DNA of 64,000 nt from Bolinopsis microptera (Eukaryota; Ctenophora; Tentaculata; Lobata; Bolinopsidae), in assembly GCF_026151205.1 (NCBI RefSeq), contig NC_087078.1:1321675-1385674 (forward strand), written 5' to 3'. Below are positions 11,501 through 20,319 of the stretch, piece after piece; the first letter of the stretch is position 1; each line of letters opens with the position of its first letter. The notes under the pieces were generated by a model. It saw only the letters and a program-made list of their open reading frames with translations. It searched no databases and had not been told where the DNA came from. The translations under genes were made by a program, and so were the position numbers.

Positions 11501-13368
11501 CGACCTTCCTAGGCGGAAATGCCAAAAATCACGGAAATTATGAACTGCGTCAAGCCAAAAACCGTTTTTCGGCCATATTTCCGAAACAAAGCATTTTAAG
11601 GTATATGTTGCTTCATAAGTTGTATATAAATGTGGCTATTAGGCACATTTTGGTGTATCGGAATAGTCTTTAAGACCTTCCTGGGCTGAAATACAATAAT
11701 TCGAGTGACCGCGAAACCCTGAAAAAGGGTGTGGCCGAAAACGCCCTCATTGCATGTATTTCAACCTTGCCATGAAGTCCAAATGTTTTAAGAATCATCT
11801 AGAGAGGTGATAACCGTCGAGAAATCGCTTTTAACACGAAAAGCTAACGAGATTCCGTTTCGTCTCGGACTATATACACAAATCTTTAAAATAACTTACA
11901 AACTATAAATTATAGGAAAGGAAAACAAGTCTTAGGAAGACGTACAAAACTATGTGACTCAAAACGGTACAAAACTAAAAAATACTGAGTAATAATCAAA
12001 GAAAAAGAATGGCTGAGTACATTTTATCTAATCTATTTAAGATTAGTTTCTCGGAAAAAGCTGGATTTCTCTGAATCAAGCAGTAAAAATATTAAAATAG
12101 TGATGAATATATAGTCTCTGATAGAAATATTGTAAACTAAACACGGGTTTATAGGCTAAGATCATGTTAAATAAAATAAATAAACTAAACACTAAGCTCC
12201 AGCGGATTTAAAAAGGATGTGGTTACTATCGAGGGTGTTCATACCCCCATAACGCTCAAGGGTTTTCAATTGGGTCTGGTAGAACCCCTCTCTAGCTTCC
12301 ATGGCCTTTTCCCTATCTGCTTTGCCTTTACTTATTTCAGGTTTAAATTCTAGAGCGTCCACTATAATATATATACATAAAAATTAAAAAAAATACATAT
12401 ATATATCTGGTTTCAAGGAAGCACTTATCAATTTATCAAAACAAATATTTCCCGATAAATTCGTTTACCATTTGACATGTGTCTGACCTCTGTGTGAACT
12501 AGGCCTTCTCCGGACAGTCTCTGTTTACAAAACAAGGCCTTCTTCGGAGAAGGAGAGTCTTCTTCGAACAGTATAACTTATCGAGGTGAATTTACGCACG
12601 CACCTAACAATTTTGCTAGTTTTGATCCGATTTGGGGGACAAAGTTTACAATTCTGAGAACACCTCCTTGTATCATCCGTCAAATATACTTTCACGCGGA
12701 ATCGCCCAATTATAAAAAGATAAAACCAATAACGGAATTAACTTCACCAGATACACACACAAGAAAGAAGCGTGGTGGTTACGACGCAAGTTACGACGCA
12801 AGTTACGACGCCGGGGGCTACGAAGCCTCGTACGACGCATCGTACTCCGCAGCTAGAGACAATGCACCAGTAGCGTGGCACAGATCTGTGAGATTTGACG
12901 GCATTAATTTTGATCTATCGGATGTTGAGGTAAAAACTTCTTTATACTCGAATTTTGGAGAGGACTTCAATCAAATAGATGTTCTTTCAGTTTATGAGAA
13001 AGATTAGGCATTAGCGTTGTTACGTAGAGCCTAAGTTTATATGATACTCGAATAGTCGATTATGTGAGTGCATGCAATAGAAAATGCAATGACTTGAAAA
13101 TATGCTTACGACAGGCTAACTCTAAAAACGTAATTGAAATCAACTAAGTTAATTGTTTGAAAATTTTGTCCACAAACTCAAGACTAATAATCTTCAGCTG
13201 TTGAAGGATGTAGCAGAAAAGCTGGTGGACAAGTCAAATGTGATGGGATATCACATAGATAGTGCTGAACATTGGGAATACTGGAAGAACGTGCTCAAGC
13301 TACCACAAGATGAATCCCACTACTACGATCTCGCAATGTTCATGTTCTGCAAGCTCAACCAAGTCTAA
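2590..13368 (+). CDS. Orphan secreted protein with dibasic (RKKR) cleavage site, eight exons
   Basis: Exons are inferred from GT-AG sites and phase continuity: 2590-2635, 2775-2930, 3201-3301, 3585-3753, 3906-4004, 4179-4217, 12751-12929 and 13198-13368. They join in frame to 319 codons plus stop. The start MLVVLVVFFLGAVAA is a clear signal peptide ending at Ala-Ala-Ala. An NAT and an NRT glycosylation sequon and a few cysteines follow, then a Ser/Thr stretch (NSTDSTT). After it comes RKKRGG, a furin-type proprotein convertase site, then a Tyr-Asp-Ala-Ser repeat (SYDASYDA) and a helical C-terminus rich in Trp/Tyr. I recognise no family, so it is inferred to be extracellular with unknown function. 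The first six exons are well supported. Joining them across the 8.5-kb intron 6 is inference: phase 1 to phase 1 via acceptor TTCACCAG at 12750. The last exon's acceptor (TCTTCAG at 13197) is the least certain site. Confidence 0.6.
4376..4513. repeat. Cluster of nested GC-rich hairpins in intron 6
   Basis: GCGGGCGGAA at 4376-4385 pairs with TTCCGCCCGC at 4504-4513. Inside lie at least three further stem-loops: an outer stem CCGTATAGC/GCTATACGG around GGGCCC-AAC-GGGCCC, then a TCCTCG...CGAGGA stem, then an ATATCGCC...GGGCGATAT stem. The segment is strongly GC-rich within AT-rich DNA and is followed by a (TA)n run at about 4527-4542. It looks like a small hairpin-type mobile repeat. No target duplication was recognised. 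Confidence 0.55.
4695..6260 (+). repeat. Left arm of fold-back element
   Basis: Within this arm a ~175-bp unit is tandemly duplicated (about 4862-5036 and 5037-5210). Both copies contain CACCAAAATGTGCCTAATAG and a plus-strand TATGAAGCAACATATACC. The duplication is shared by the right arm, so it predates the inverted arrangement. Confidence 0.7.
7200..7505 (-). repeat. Inner right arm of fold-back element, displaced by the LINE
   Basis: It mirrors about 5960-6260 (both contain CTCGAGGCAGCTG or its complement and ATTTTCCCATCGT or its complement). It also carries a degraded copy of the 5480-5540 segment. Divergence is higher than in the outer arms. Just beyond lies a 17-bp tandem duplication (AATGAAACTAATAAATC, about 7500-7536). 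Confidence 0.6.
7985..10692 (-). mobile_element. 5'-truncated non-LTR retrotransposon (CR1/Daphne-like LINE), RT ORF 8170-10692
   Basis: A single uninterrupted ORF of 840 codons runs from 10692 to 8170. It starts in the last part of an endonuclease domain (CIDNILTS then GDHAFIFTF), so most of the APE domain is missing. A full reverse transcriptase follows: NYRPISTLSIFGKIFEKII, FGFRQSHST, FIDLSKAFDTIDHG, GVPQGSILGPLLFLLYINDI and the catalytic FADD. The C-terminal LINE region has SRTTRIWNVIVPKL. There is no internal stop, so the insertion is recent even though truncated. The 3' tail ends near 7985 with TTAATAAAGTTGATGAATTT (minus strand). It sits inside the right arm of the fold-back element. 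The clade call is tentative (CR1/L2/Rex1/Daphne group by motif style). Confidence 0.85.
10740..11853 (-). repeat. Outer right arm of fold-back element
   Basis: This is the reverse complement of about 4695-5955, with few substitutions seen (for example CTCAACGG against CTCGACGG near the tip) and one deletion of about 140 bp. The inner continuation of this arm lies at about 7200-7505, beyond the inserted LINE. Confidence 0.7.
12192..12363 (-). CDS. Possible terminal exon of an unrecognised minus-strand gene or pseudogene
   Basis: On the minus strand, an acceptor-like TATTATAG ends at 12364. It is followed by an open segment of about 56 codons that includes KADREKAMEAREGFYQTQLK and ends at TAG (12192-12194). 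The composition (charged helix, then a Gly/Asn turn) looks protein-like. I see no further exons upstream and recognise no family. It lies inside intron 6 of the plus-strand gene, so it may be a nested gene fragment or coincidence. Confidence 0.3.
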
Positions 13369-14397
13369 CCAGAAAGATGAACAGTCTACCTAACGAAATG
13401 ATTTGTGGAGATAATTTTAAAATGGACTCTTTTACTCGTACTTTTATTTGACCTTATATTTAGCATCAGTTTTATATAGGACTTTCAACGTTTTTAAACT
13501 GTTCTCTTTAAGGGTTAATCAGTACAGATCAGCAACTGACTGAAATAATTATTTTAATTTTTTGGGTGATAAAAGATTTAAATTGTATAACAATATTATA
13601 TTTTGCATTGATATAGGTATCTTACTTATACTCCTCAGTCCTTACCAAATAAATTCATCCACTAATTATCGAAACACATATCACAGTGCTGGCAAGCACG
13701 ACCGTTGCATTTATTGTGGGTATACTATGTACCCCATTTACTATTATACCCCATTTACTATTATACCCCCTTTACTATTAAACCCCCTTTACTATTATAC
13801 CCCCTTTGGTACACGTTACAAGCCTCTTTCGTGCACGCGAAGCGTGCACTCCGGCGGGAGGCGGCGGCCGAAGGCCGCCGCCTCCGGCAGGAGTTTTTCA
13901 GGCATTAAGACTCATCGGAAGTCGTTCAGCAGATTTATTTTTAGTTCAAAACATTCCAATTTGATGTCAAAGATGACAGGAATAAAAAATAGTTATGTTG
14001 AGATTTTTAAGAAATTTGCATAAAATACTCGCCAGCACTGTTATACGAAATTCGGTAAAAAACCCAAAATCGCCATATTCAGGTGCCTTAAAAACCATGT
14101 TAAAATTGAGTTAGAGATCTGAAATTTTTCAGGGCGTCTAGACGTTGACCAAATCGACTGCAAAAAAAAATTCAGGTTTCAGGAGCATCGGAAAGTGGGT
14201 TTTCTAGAACCCCTGTTTTACGATAGATTGTCGTGATACATATATACATATTCAGGGATAGACGCTTTGCCAGTCAATTGTAGCCTGTATTTAATTGTTC
14301 ATAGATTCAAAAGTATAAAAGATACAGCCATTTCCGACCACAGGTCTTGAAAATAATTGTTTACACTTTAGTTTACATTGTATAAACAAATTATTTG
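13369..14397. repeat. Short tandem repeat and two perfect GAA-loop hairpins
   Basis: A 17-18-bp repeat (ACTATTATACCCC followed by a T run) fills about 13729-13807. Right after it are two perfect stem-loops: GTGCACGC-GAA-GCGTGCAC (13831-13849) and a 13-bp stem GGAGGCGGCGGCC with loop GAA (13857-13885). The remaining sequence to 14397 is AT-rich without recognisable genes. Confidence 0.6.
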
Positions 14398-14477
14398 TTA
14401 CTGGGCCGCGCTCAGCCTGTCATTCCGCCTAATCTCTATTCGTGTTTACCAACATTAAAGCCTGGGGTCCTCAGGTA
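14398..14477. mobile_element. ~80-bp MITE, copy 1
   Basis: The element begins TTACTGGGCCGCGCTC and ends GTCCTCAGGTAA, so the tips are inverted TTAC-TGGG-type repeats. A second copy in opposite orientation occurs at 33191-33268, sharing GGCGGAATGACAGGCTGAGC. Confidence 0.55.
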
Positions 14478-15362
14478 AATTATTTGACGTCATGAACACC
14501 CCTTGATGACGTCATCAAGTTAACCGTTTTTAAAACTAGATTTTTGACAAAGTAATAACTTTTAAAAATAATTTTACACCATTAAAAAGTAATTTTATTC
14601 AAAATCTGAGGAAATTTTACCTTAGATAATTGTTCAAGCATTCTGAAAATCTACCGGAAAGTTTTTCTAGCTTGCTCCTTCATAAAGATATTCGTCATTG
14701 AAGTTTGTGCTTTTTTGAAGAATTATTTTATAAAAACGTCAATTTTGCGATTTAGTATTCTCTGGTGTTGGGCCATGTCTTGGGTTGTGGAGCTCAGTTG
14801 TGCTTCCTATAAGTATAAATTGTGCATTAGGCTAGTTTTAAAGTTAAAAATCGAAAAGTTGCACACGTGGGGACACGCCCAAATTGATAGAAAATTGCTA
14901 AAATAACTGAAAATTGCTGTTTTCGTCATTTTCTGTCAACTTTAGAGTGCCGTTGTGATTACAGTTCTTCTTGAAATACTTTGAAACTTTGCATGCTTAT
15001 CAAATTATATATAAAACAATTACATGCAAAAATTTACGGCGATTCAATATTGGATGCGCACGCAACGTCCGCTCAAAGTTTGCACGTGCGAAAGATGAAC
15101 ATTTTGCTCATTCGTGATTTCCAACAAATTCTGCTTTGCCACGACAGTTTAATGTCAATATAAATGAATTTAATGCCAACTTGAATGAGTATTAAGTGGC
15201 ATATTCAGTCAGTGATCGACCGATATGCTTACCTAAACACAAGGAAATGTTTTTAAAGGAAAAATTTCGAAATTGTTGAAACTTCCTCCTTATTAATGAA
15301 GATATCAGTTTATATTTCGACTTTATAAAGTACCCTGTCATTATAATCAAAAAGAGATGATA
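14478..15362. other. AT-rich stretch without recognised gene
   Basis: Short ORFs of about 60 codons (14715-14906 and 14981-15163) show no family resemblance and lack coding-like composition. Nothing else stands out. Confidence 0.4.
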
Positions 15363-15870
15363 TTTGACCAAAACCCATAATCATGGGTAGAGTGGACCGC
15401 TGCCAGTGTCTCTCTTTCCCAAACAAAAGGAAATGATATTAATTTGATTCACCGTTCTCAAATGCAAAATGATACCGAGAATGAAATCGGTCGCTCGCTT
15501 TTCCCATTCATTTACAATTGTAATAGATTAAAAAAAACTACCCAAAGGCAGCTGTACTCGGCAATAAAGATTCAATAAACTTCAGCTAATTCAATAAGTA
15601 ATAACTACCACCCTTACCCCGAAATACTAGGTATCGACCCGAACGCAACCCAAAGAGATTTTTACAGCATCTGATTGATGTACCTAATCAATCGAAACTT
15701 ATTACAATTCGTAAGCCGTGAATGAATGGGAAAAGCGAGCGACCGATTTCATTCTCGGTATCATTTTGCATTTGAGAACGGTCAATCAAATTAATATCAT
15801 TTCCTTTTGTTTGGGAAAGAGAGACACTGGCAGCGGTCCACTCTACCCATGATTATGGGTTTTGGTCAAA
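15363..15870. mobile_element. Fold-back MITE with 150-bp arms
   Basis: Positions 15363-15512 and 15721-15870 are inverted copies of equal length (mirror positions sum to 31233), with one mismatch noticed (CACCGTT against GACCGTT). The tips read TTTGACCAAAACCC and GGGTTTTGGTCAAA. The 208-bp centre has no coding capacity. No clear target duplication. Confidence 0.75.
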
Positions 15871-16276
15871 TTCAGTATAAATAAAGGAAATAACATTGAG
15901 TAGGTTATTATATGTAGTATCTCTGTTGAGCCGTGAGATACAGTTTGGCTTTCGAGCAATGGGATATAGTATCCCCATTGAGTAGTAAGATACAGTGTGT
16001 CCTTCGCGCATGATTGTGATGAAGTATTTCCGTTGAACCGTGAGATGCAGTTTTTGCTTTGACTCAACGAACTGTTACTGAGTGTAAGAAAATATGATTC
16101 ATCTGAAAATGAGAGAATATATTCAACTTCTATCATAAAATTACCAAGGACACGACAGTAAATTATTCACAAATCTTTGTAGATTATTTTAAGTTTAAGC
16201 CGAGACATTAAGCGCTCTTACCCACCATCAATATTTAGACCAACAATCAGTTCCTGGTGAGATTACCCTCACAAAA

Positions 16277-17130
16277 ACTAGCAGTGTTACCATGGTAACT
16301 AGCAGTGTTACCATGGTAACTAGCAGTGTTACTATGGTAACTAGCAGTGTTACCATGGTAACTAGCAGTGTTACTATGGTAACTAGCAGTGTTACTATGG
16401 TAACTAGCAGTGTTACCATGGTAACTAGCAGTGTTACCATGGTAACTAGCAGTGTTACCATGGTAACTAGCAGTGTTACCATGGTAACTAGCAGTGTTAC
16501 TATGGTAACTAGCAGTGTCACCATGGTAACTAGCAGTGTTACCATGGTAGCTAGCAGTGTTAACATGGTAACTAGCAGTGTTACTATGGTAACTAGCAGT
16601 GTTACTATGGTAACTAGCAGTGTTACTATGGTAACTAGCAGTGTTACCATGGTAACTAGCAGTGTTACTATGGTAACTAGCAGTGTTACCATGGTAACTA
16701 GTAGTGTTACCATGGTAGCTAGCAGTGTTAACATGGTAACTAGCAGTGTTACTATGGTAACTAGCAGTGTTACTATGGTAACTAGCAGTGTTACTATGGT
16801 AACTAGCAGTGTAACTATGGTAACTAGCACTGATTTAGAAGTTACTATGGTAACTAGCAGTGTTACTATGGTAACTAGCAGTGTTACTATGGTAACTAGC
16901 AGTGTAACTATGGTAACTAGCACTGATTTAGAAGTTACTATGGTAACTAGCAGTGTTACTATGGTAACTAGTAGTGTTACCATGGTAACTAGCAGTGTTA
17001 CTATGGTAACTAGCAGTGTTACTATGGTAACTAGCAGTGTTACTATGGTAACTAGCAGTGTTACCATGGTAACTAGCAGAGTTACCATGGTAACTAGCAG
17101 TGTTACCATGGTAACTAGCAGTGTTACTAT
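16277..17130. repeat. 21-bp minisatellite, about 40 copies
   Basis: The unit is ACTAGCAGTGTTACYATGGTA, containing the palindrome GTTACCATGGTAAC. A larger pattern is visible: the variant block GTAGCTAGCAGTGTTAACATG recurs near 16545 and 16712, and an insert ACTGATTTAGAAG recurs near 16828 and 16921. Because 21 is a multiple of three, the array is open in frames on both strands, but there is no other sign of coding. Confidence 0.9.
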
Positions 17131-17320
17131 TCAAATAGTTCCAATAATTATTGATTTTAAATCTTATTTTCAAATGATTTTTATAATGTGGCATTTATAA
17201 TTTTGGTCTCCAATGTATTCTGAAAAGAAAAGAAGGATAGATAATATAGACTTATAGAGCACTTTATACGTCATCGTCACTAGAGGAAGAATTCTAGTCT
17301 GGGTAACCATGGTAACCACC

Positions 17321-17326
17321 TGGGTC
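17321..17326. other. Left target-site duplication of element A (TGGGTC)
   Basis: This is identical to 22323-22328, immediately outside the palindrome tips. Six-bp duplications are the hallmark of Polinton/Maverick integration. Confidence 0.85.
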
Positions 17327-17638
17327 AGTAGTATACATAATGGTACTTATACCCCACCTAAAAATGGCGCACCTGTATTTGTGTGTAATTACGTAATTTA
17401 ACCCTAATTTGTGGTAATTTTTGCTAATCTTAATTGCTAATTGTATACACTAACCCTAATTGGGAGTGTTTACTCCTCATTAACATTTTGCTAATGTGGG
17501 GAGATCATACTATTACACTGAGGCTAACCCTAGATAACAATTATATAGTGTACACTTTAACTTGAACACTGCGTATGTTGCATGAGAAAGTATATACAAT
17601 AGTTATTGTCAGAAGCTTTTAAGCACACCTGTTCATAT

Positions 17639-17646
17639 TATATAAA
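17639..17646 (+). promoter_or_regulatory. TATA box upstream of the LEM-like ORF (left arm)
   Basis: TATATAAAGGAGCAAG resembles the TATATAAGGGG cores used elsewhere in elements A and B. It lies about 165 bp before the ATG at 17808. A consensus splice donor GTAAGT at 17741 in between suggests a possible short 5' intron. The mirror copy is at 22003-22010. Confidence 0.45.
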
Positions 17647-17807
17647 GGAGCAAGTGCTGGGGGAGCATTTTGCACATCTAATCACAACCTTTATATACTT
17701 TCTAATGAAAAAGTCATTTTTTGTAATACGGGAGTATCATGTAAGTGTTAACTTGTGACACACAGAAAGTTTTTTCTTATAACCTTTTAGCTTTCTAATA
17801 AGGACTG

Positions 17808-17957
17808 ATGTTGAACTCTGGGGATATTTCTAAGTTGTCAGACCGTGAACTAAGAGAGAAGTTAATACCTAAACCTGGATCTAGTACTGAGACTCCGAGG
17901 AAAGTATACAAGGTGCAATTATTTAACCTAAAGCTCGATTTTCTGGATCAGGATTAA
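17808..17957 (+). CDS. LEM-domain-like 49-residue peptide (left arm)
   Basis: This short ORF runs from ATG 17808 to TAA 17957. Residues 7-42 follow the LEM pattern: an Ile/Leu-Ser-Asp-x-Glu-Leu start (KLSDRELREKL), a Pro-Gly turn, Thr-x-x-Pro-Arg, then Val-Tyr and spaced Leu (TPRKVYKVQLFNL). LEM domains of emerin, LAP2 and MAN1 bind the DNA-bridging protein BAF at the nuclear envelope. The linker before Pro-Gly is shorter than usual. No transmembrane segment is present. If real, it could tie the element to BAF or the nuclear periphery; that is inference. It may also be one exon of a longer product. The ORF is preserved identically in the mirror copy, but that is expected for so recent a palindrome and is not evidence of selection. 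Confidence 0.5.
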   Translation: MLNSGDISKLSDRELREKLIPKPGSSTETPRKVYKVQLFNLKLDFLDQD

Positions 17958-17972
17958 GTTGAATACTGACCC

Positions 17973-18125
17973 ATGATTGCATCTGTATGGATACTCAAAG
18001 TCACAACACCTGTTGATGTGACAAAAGAATCAGCCAGTTTTGATGAGTTGCACTTGAAATATCTTATCGATCAATTTGACACATCTGACCGAATGAATTA
18101 TTATTATTGTGTGTCAACAGTATGA
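17973..18125 (+). CDS. Small hypothetical ORF, 50 residues (left arm)
   Basis: ATG 17973 to TGA 18125, starting 15 bases after the LEM-like ORF in another frame. It encodes a mixed peptide with acidic helix-like FDELHLKYLIDQFD. No family is recognised. It could be a downstream part of the LEM-like protein after a frameshift or splicing, or chance. Mirror copy at 21524-21676. Confidence 0.25.
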   Translation: MIASVWILKVTTPVDVTKESASFDELHLKYLIDQFDTSDRMNYYYCVSTV

Positions 18126-18253
18126 CATAGTACACAGCATGCAGTATAGGAGAGCAGCAAATTAATCAATCGTGTTAATATGAGTGAACATTATTTTAAA
18201 TAATGTGTTAAGATCAGTAAAACAGTAAATTTCTCAACCCCCAATAAATCGGC

Positions 18254-18260
18254 TATATAA
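18254..18260 (+). promoter_or_regulatory. TATA-like motif (left arm)
   Basis: GGCTATATAAGGAAC lies 120 bp upstream of the TATA box nearest to the zinc-finger gene, and its GGCTATATAAGG core matches the repeated core promoter of element B. Mirror copy at 21389-21395. Confidence 0.4.
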
Positions 18261-18373
18261 GGAACTCATAAACAGGATCATTTCCTAATTAACGCGCTAC
18301 GATACGCTTCATTGTTTTTTAGAGCTTATTAACTTTTGTGACATCGCGTAAAACAAAACAAAAAAAAAGGTCC

Positions 18374-18380
18374 TATATAA
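18374..18380 (+). promoter_or_regulatory. TATA box of the left-arm zinc-finger gene
   Basis: CCTATATAAGGGGGGACTC sits 50 bp before the ATG at 18430. A start site about 30 bp downstream would leave a very short leader. The core TATATAAGGGG is the same as in the promoter repeats of element B. Mirror copy at 21269-21275. Confidence 0.6.
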
Positions 18381-18429
18381 GGGGGGACTCTATACAGTTT
18401 AAGTCACTTCACGTTTGACTAGTAACGTT

Positions 18430-19329
18430 ATGTCAAAGATGGTGTACTCCCACAAATGTAACCATTGTTACAAGTCTTTTAAAACTTCACGAAGCTTGGC
18501 GTCACACAAATACAAATTTCATTCTGACACACGTTCAGTTAATAAAGACCGCAGAAATCTTGATAATTTGTCTATCAATAGTGATATTGAATCAGTCTCT
18601 GTAACAAGTGAGACATCAGTTTCATTAGCTCTACGTGAATTGAAAGATCTCATGAAAATTGTACAACAAAGAAACGACAAACAAGAGGACAAATTGAGGG
18701 AATTGGATGCTAAGATATTCTCGCTGGAGTATAGTAAACGTGATGATCTTCCTACACCAATGAATTACAATCACGACAACACCAATGAGATAAAGTGGGA
18801 GACTAAAAGACAATCTGAACGAATAGGAGATCTTGAAAGAAAAATAAAAAGATTAGAGCAATCTTGTGAAGATGAAATGGATCAATCGTTTGTCAAAACA
18901 GTGGAGGATGCAACCAACGTTCAGCAATTATTCCAAAGCAATGACGTGGGAGCAATCCAGAAACAAATAGTATCTCTAAAGAATGGAGTTCTTTTACTTC
19001 TTGACAATTTTGATCATAGTCCTGAAATAGAAAACCTGTTGCGACGAATATATGATGCTTCATTTAAAGAGGCTCAAGAAATCGTGCACAAAAATTTCTT
19101 TGCTCTACAAAAAGCTTTTACTTCTGTCTCGTTTGAGCAAAAACCTAATTTTGAAAGTGAAGATGAATCGGACGAAAACGAAGAATCTCAAAATGATAAG
19201 ACTACAGGTCAAACTGAAAACGATGATTCAGAAGGTTCAAGGGACGAAATAGAGGAAGAAAATTCAGCTGATGAGACTCAGACAGAATATTATACTAGTG
19301 ATAATTCAGACATTGAAGATTCAAATTGA
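18430..19329 (+). CDS. C2H2 zinc finger / coiled-coil / acidic protein (left arm of element A)
   Basis: An intronless gene of 299 residues starting at ATG 18430, the first ATG after the TATA box. Residues 9-33 form one C2H2 finger (C-x2-C-x12-H-x4-H) containing SRSLASHKYKFH. About residues 55-160 are heptad-like coiled coil (for example LRELDAKIFSLEYSK and RIGDLERKIKRLEQSCEDE). The last ~60 residues are very acidic (ESEDESDENEE). No catalytic domain is visible. The finger is homologous to that of the element B protein at 30487-31332, so this is the family's common accessory protein, probably DNA-binding. A role in replication or transcription of the element is inference. Confidence 0.8.
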   Translation: MSKMVYSHKCNHCYKSFKTSRSLASHKYKFHSDTRSVNKDRRNLDNLSINSDIESVSVTSETSVSLALRELKDLMKIVQQRNDKQEDKLRELDAKIFSLEYSKRDDLPTPMNYNHDNTNEIKWETKRQSERIGDLERKIKRLEQSCEDEMDQSFVKTVEDATNVQQLFQSNDVGAIQKQIVSLKNGVLLLLDNFDHSPEIENLLRRIYDASFKEAQEIVHKNFFALQKAFTSVSFEQKPNFESEDESDENEESQNDKTTGQTENDDSEGSRDEIEEENSADETQTEYYTSDNSDIEDSN

Positions 19330-19611
19330 AGAAAGGGACTATGGATAATTGATTACTCAATATTCGACTTTTTTTTCTTTTTTTTTTGAAAATTTAGAAT
19401 TACGTATTAATTTAAAAATATTGTAGCGAGGGATTTTTTTATTGTTATTCGATATATTCAATTCTTTTTAGTATTTAAAAAAAAACTATTTCTTTTATTA
19501 ATATTGTCATGAAATACGCAAAAGACTAAACAAACTTCGTAAATCAATTTCAATTTGCAAATAAGTAAAACATATAGATAATTCCACAATATAGATGCAA
19601 AAACCATAAAC

Positions 19612-20037
19612 CCAGTGATATCACCCATATCACCCGGTGATATCACCCATATCACCCGGTGATATCACCCATATCACCCGGTGATATCACCCATATCACC
19701 CGGTGATATCACCCATATCACCCGGTGATATCACCCATATCACCCGGTGATATCACCCATATCACCCATATCACCCATATCACCAGGTGATATGGGTGAT
19801 ATCACCGGGTGATATGGGTGATATGGGTAATATCACCGGGTGATATGGGTGATATCACCGGGTGATATGGGTGATATCACCGGGTGATATGGGTGATATC
19901 ACCGGGTGATATGGGTGATATCACCGGGTGATATGGGTGATATCACCGGGTGATATGGGTGATATCACCGGGTGATATGGGTGATATCACCGGGTGATAT
20001 GGGTGATATCACCGGGTGATATGGGTGATATCACTGG
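19612..20037. repeat. 22-bp tandem array at the palindrome centre of element A
   Basis: Units of CACCCATATCACCCGGTGATAT on the left switch to the reverse complement near 19785-19790. The switch point is about 35 bp left of the geometric centre (19824.5), so copy number differs on the two sides even though the arms are equal in length. The unit itself holds the palindrome GGTGATATCACC. Confidence 0.85.
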
Positions 20038-20319
20038 GTTTATGGTTTTTGCATCTATATTGTGGAATTATCTATATGTTTTACTTATTTGCAAATTGAA
20101 ATTGATTTACGAAGTTTGTTTAGTCTTTTGCGTATTTCATGACAATATTAATAAAAGAAATAGTTTTTTTTTAAATACTAAAAAGAATTGAATATATCGA
20201 ATAACAATAAAAAAATCCCTCGCTACAATATTTTTAAATTAATACGTAATTCTAAATTTTCAAAAAAAAAAGAAAAAAAAGTCGAATATTGAGTAATCAA
20301 TTATCCATAGTCCCTTTCT

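Larger units (their letters stand above)
4695..11853. mobile_element. Fold-back DNA transposon with ~1.5-kb inverted arms, split by a nested LINE
   Basis: The left arm (4695 to about 6260) is mirrored by two blocks on the right: 10740-11853 (outer part) and about 7200-7505 (inner part). A LINE-containing stretch between about 7505 and 10740 separates the two right blocks, so I infer that the LINE inserted into the right arm. The tips read ATCTCGTTAGC and GCTAACGAGAT. Mirror-image short ORFs of 68 codons (5302-5508 and 11040-11246) translate identically, so the outer arms are highly similar. The left arm has about 140 bp (near 5635-5775) that the right lacks. The centre, 6265-7200, has no coding sequence and no transposase is visible, so the element is non-autonomous. 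The superfamily is unknown and no target duplication is evident. Confidence 0.7.

Noticed and set aside
16228-17200. 300-codon ORFs on both strands (Val-Thr-Ser repeats)
   Set aside because: They are translations of a 21-bp minisatellite, open because the unit is a multiple of three.
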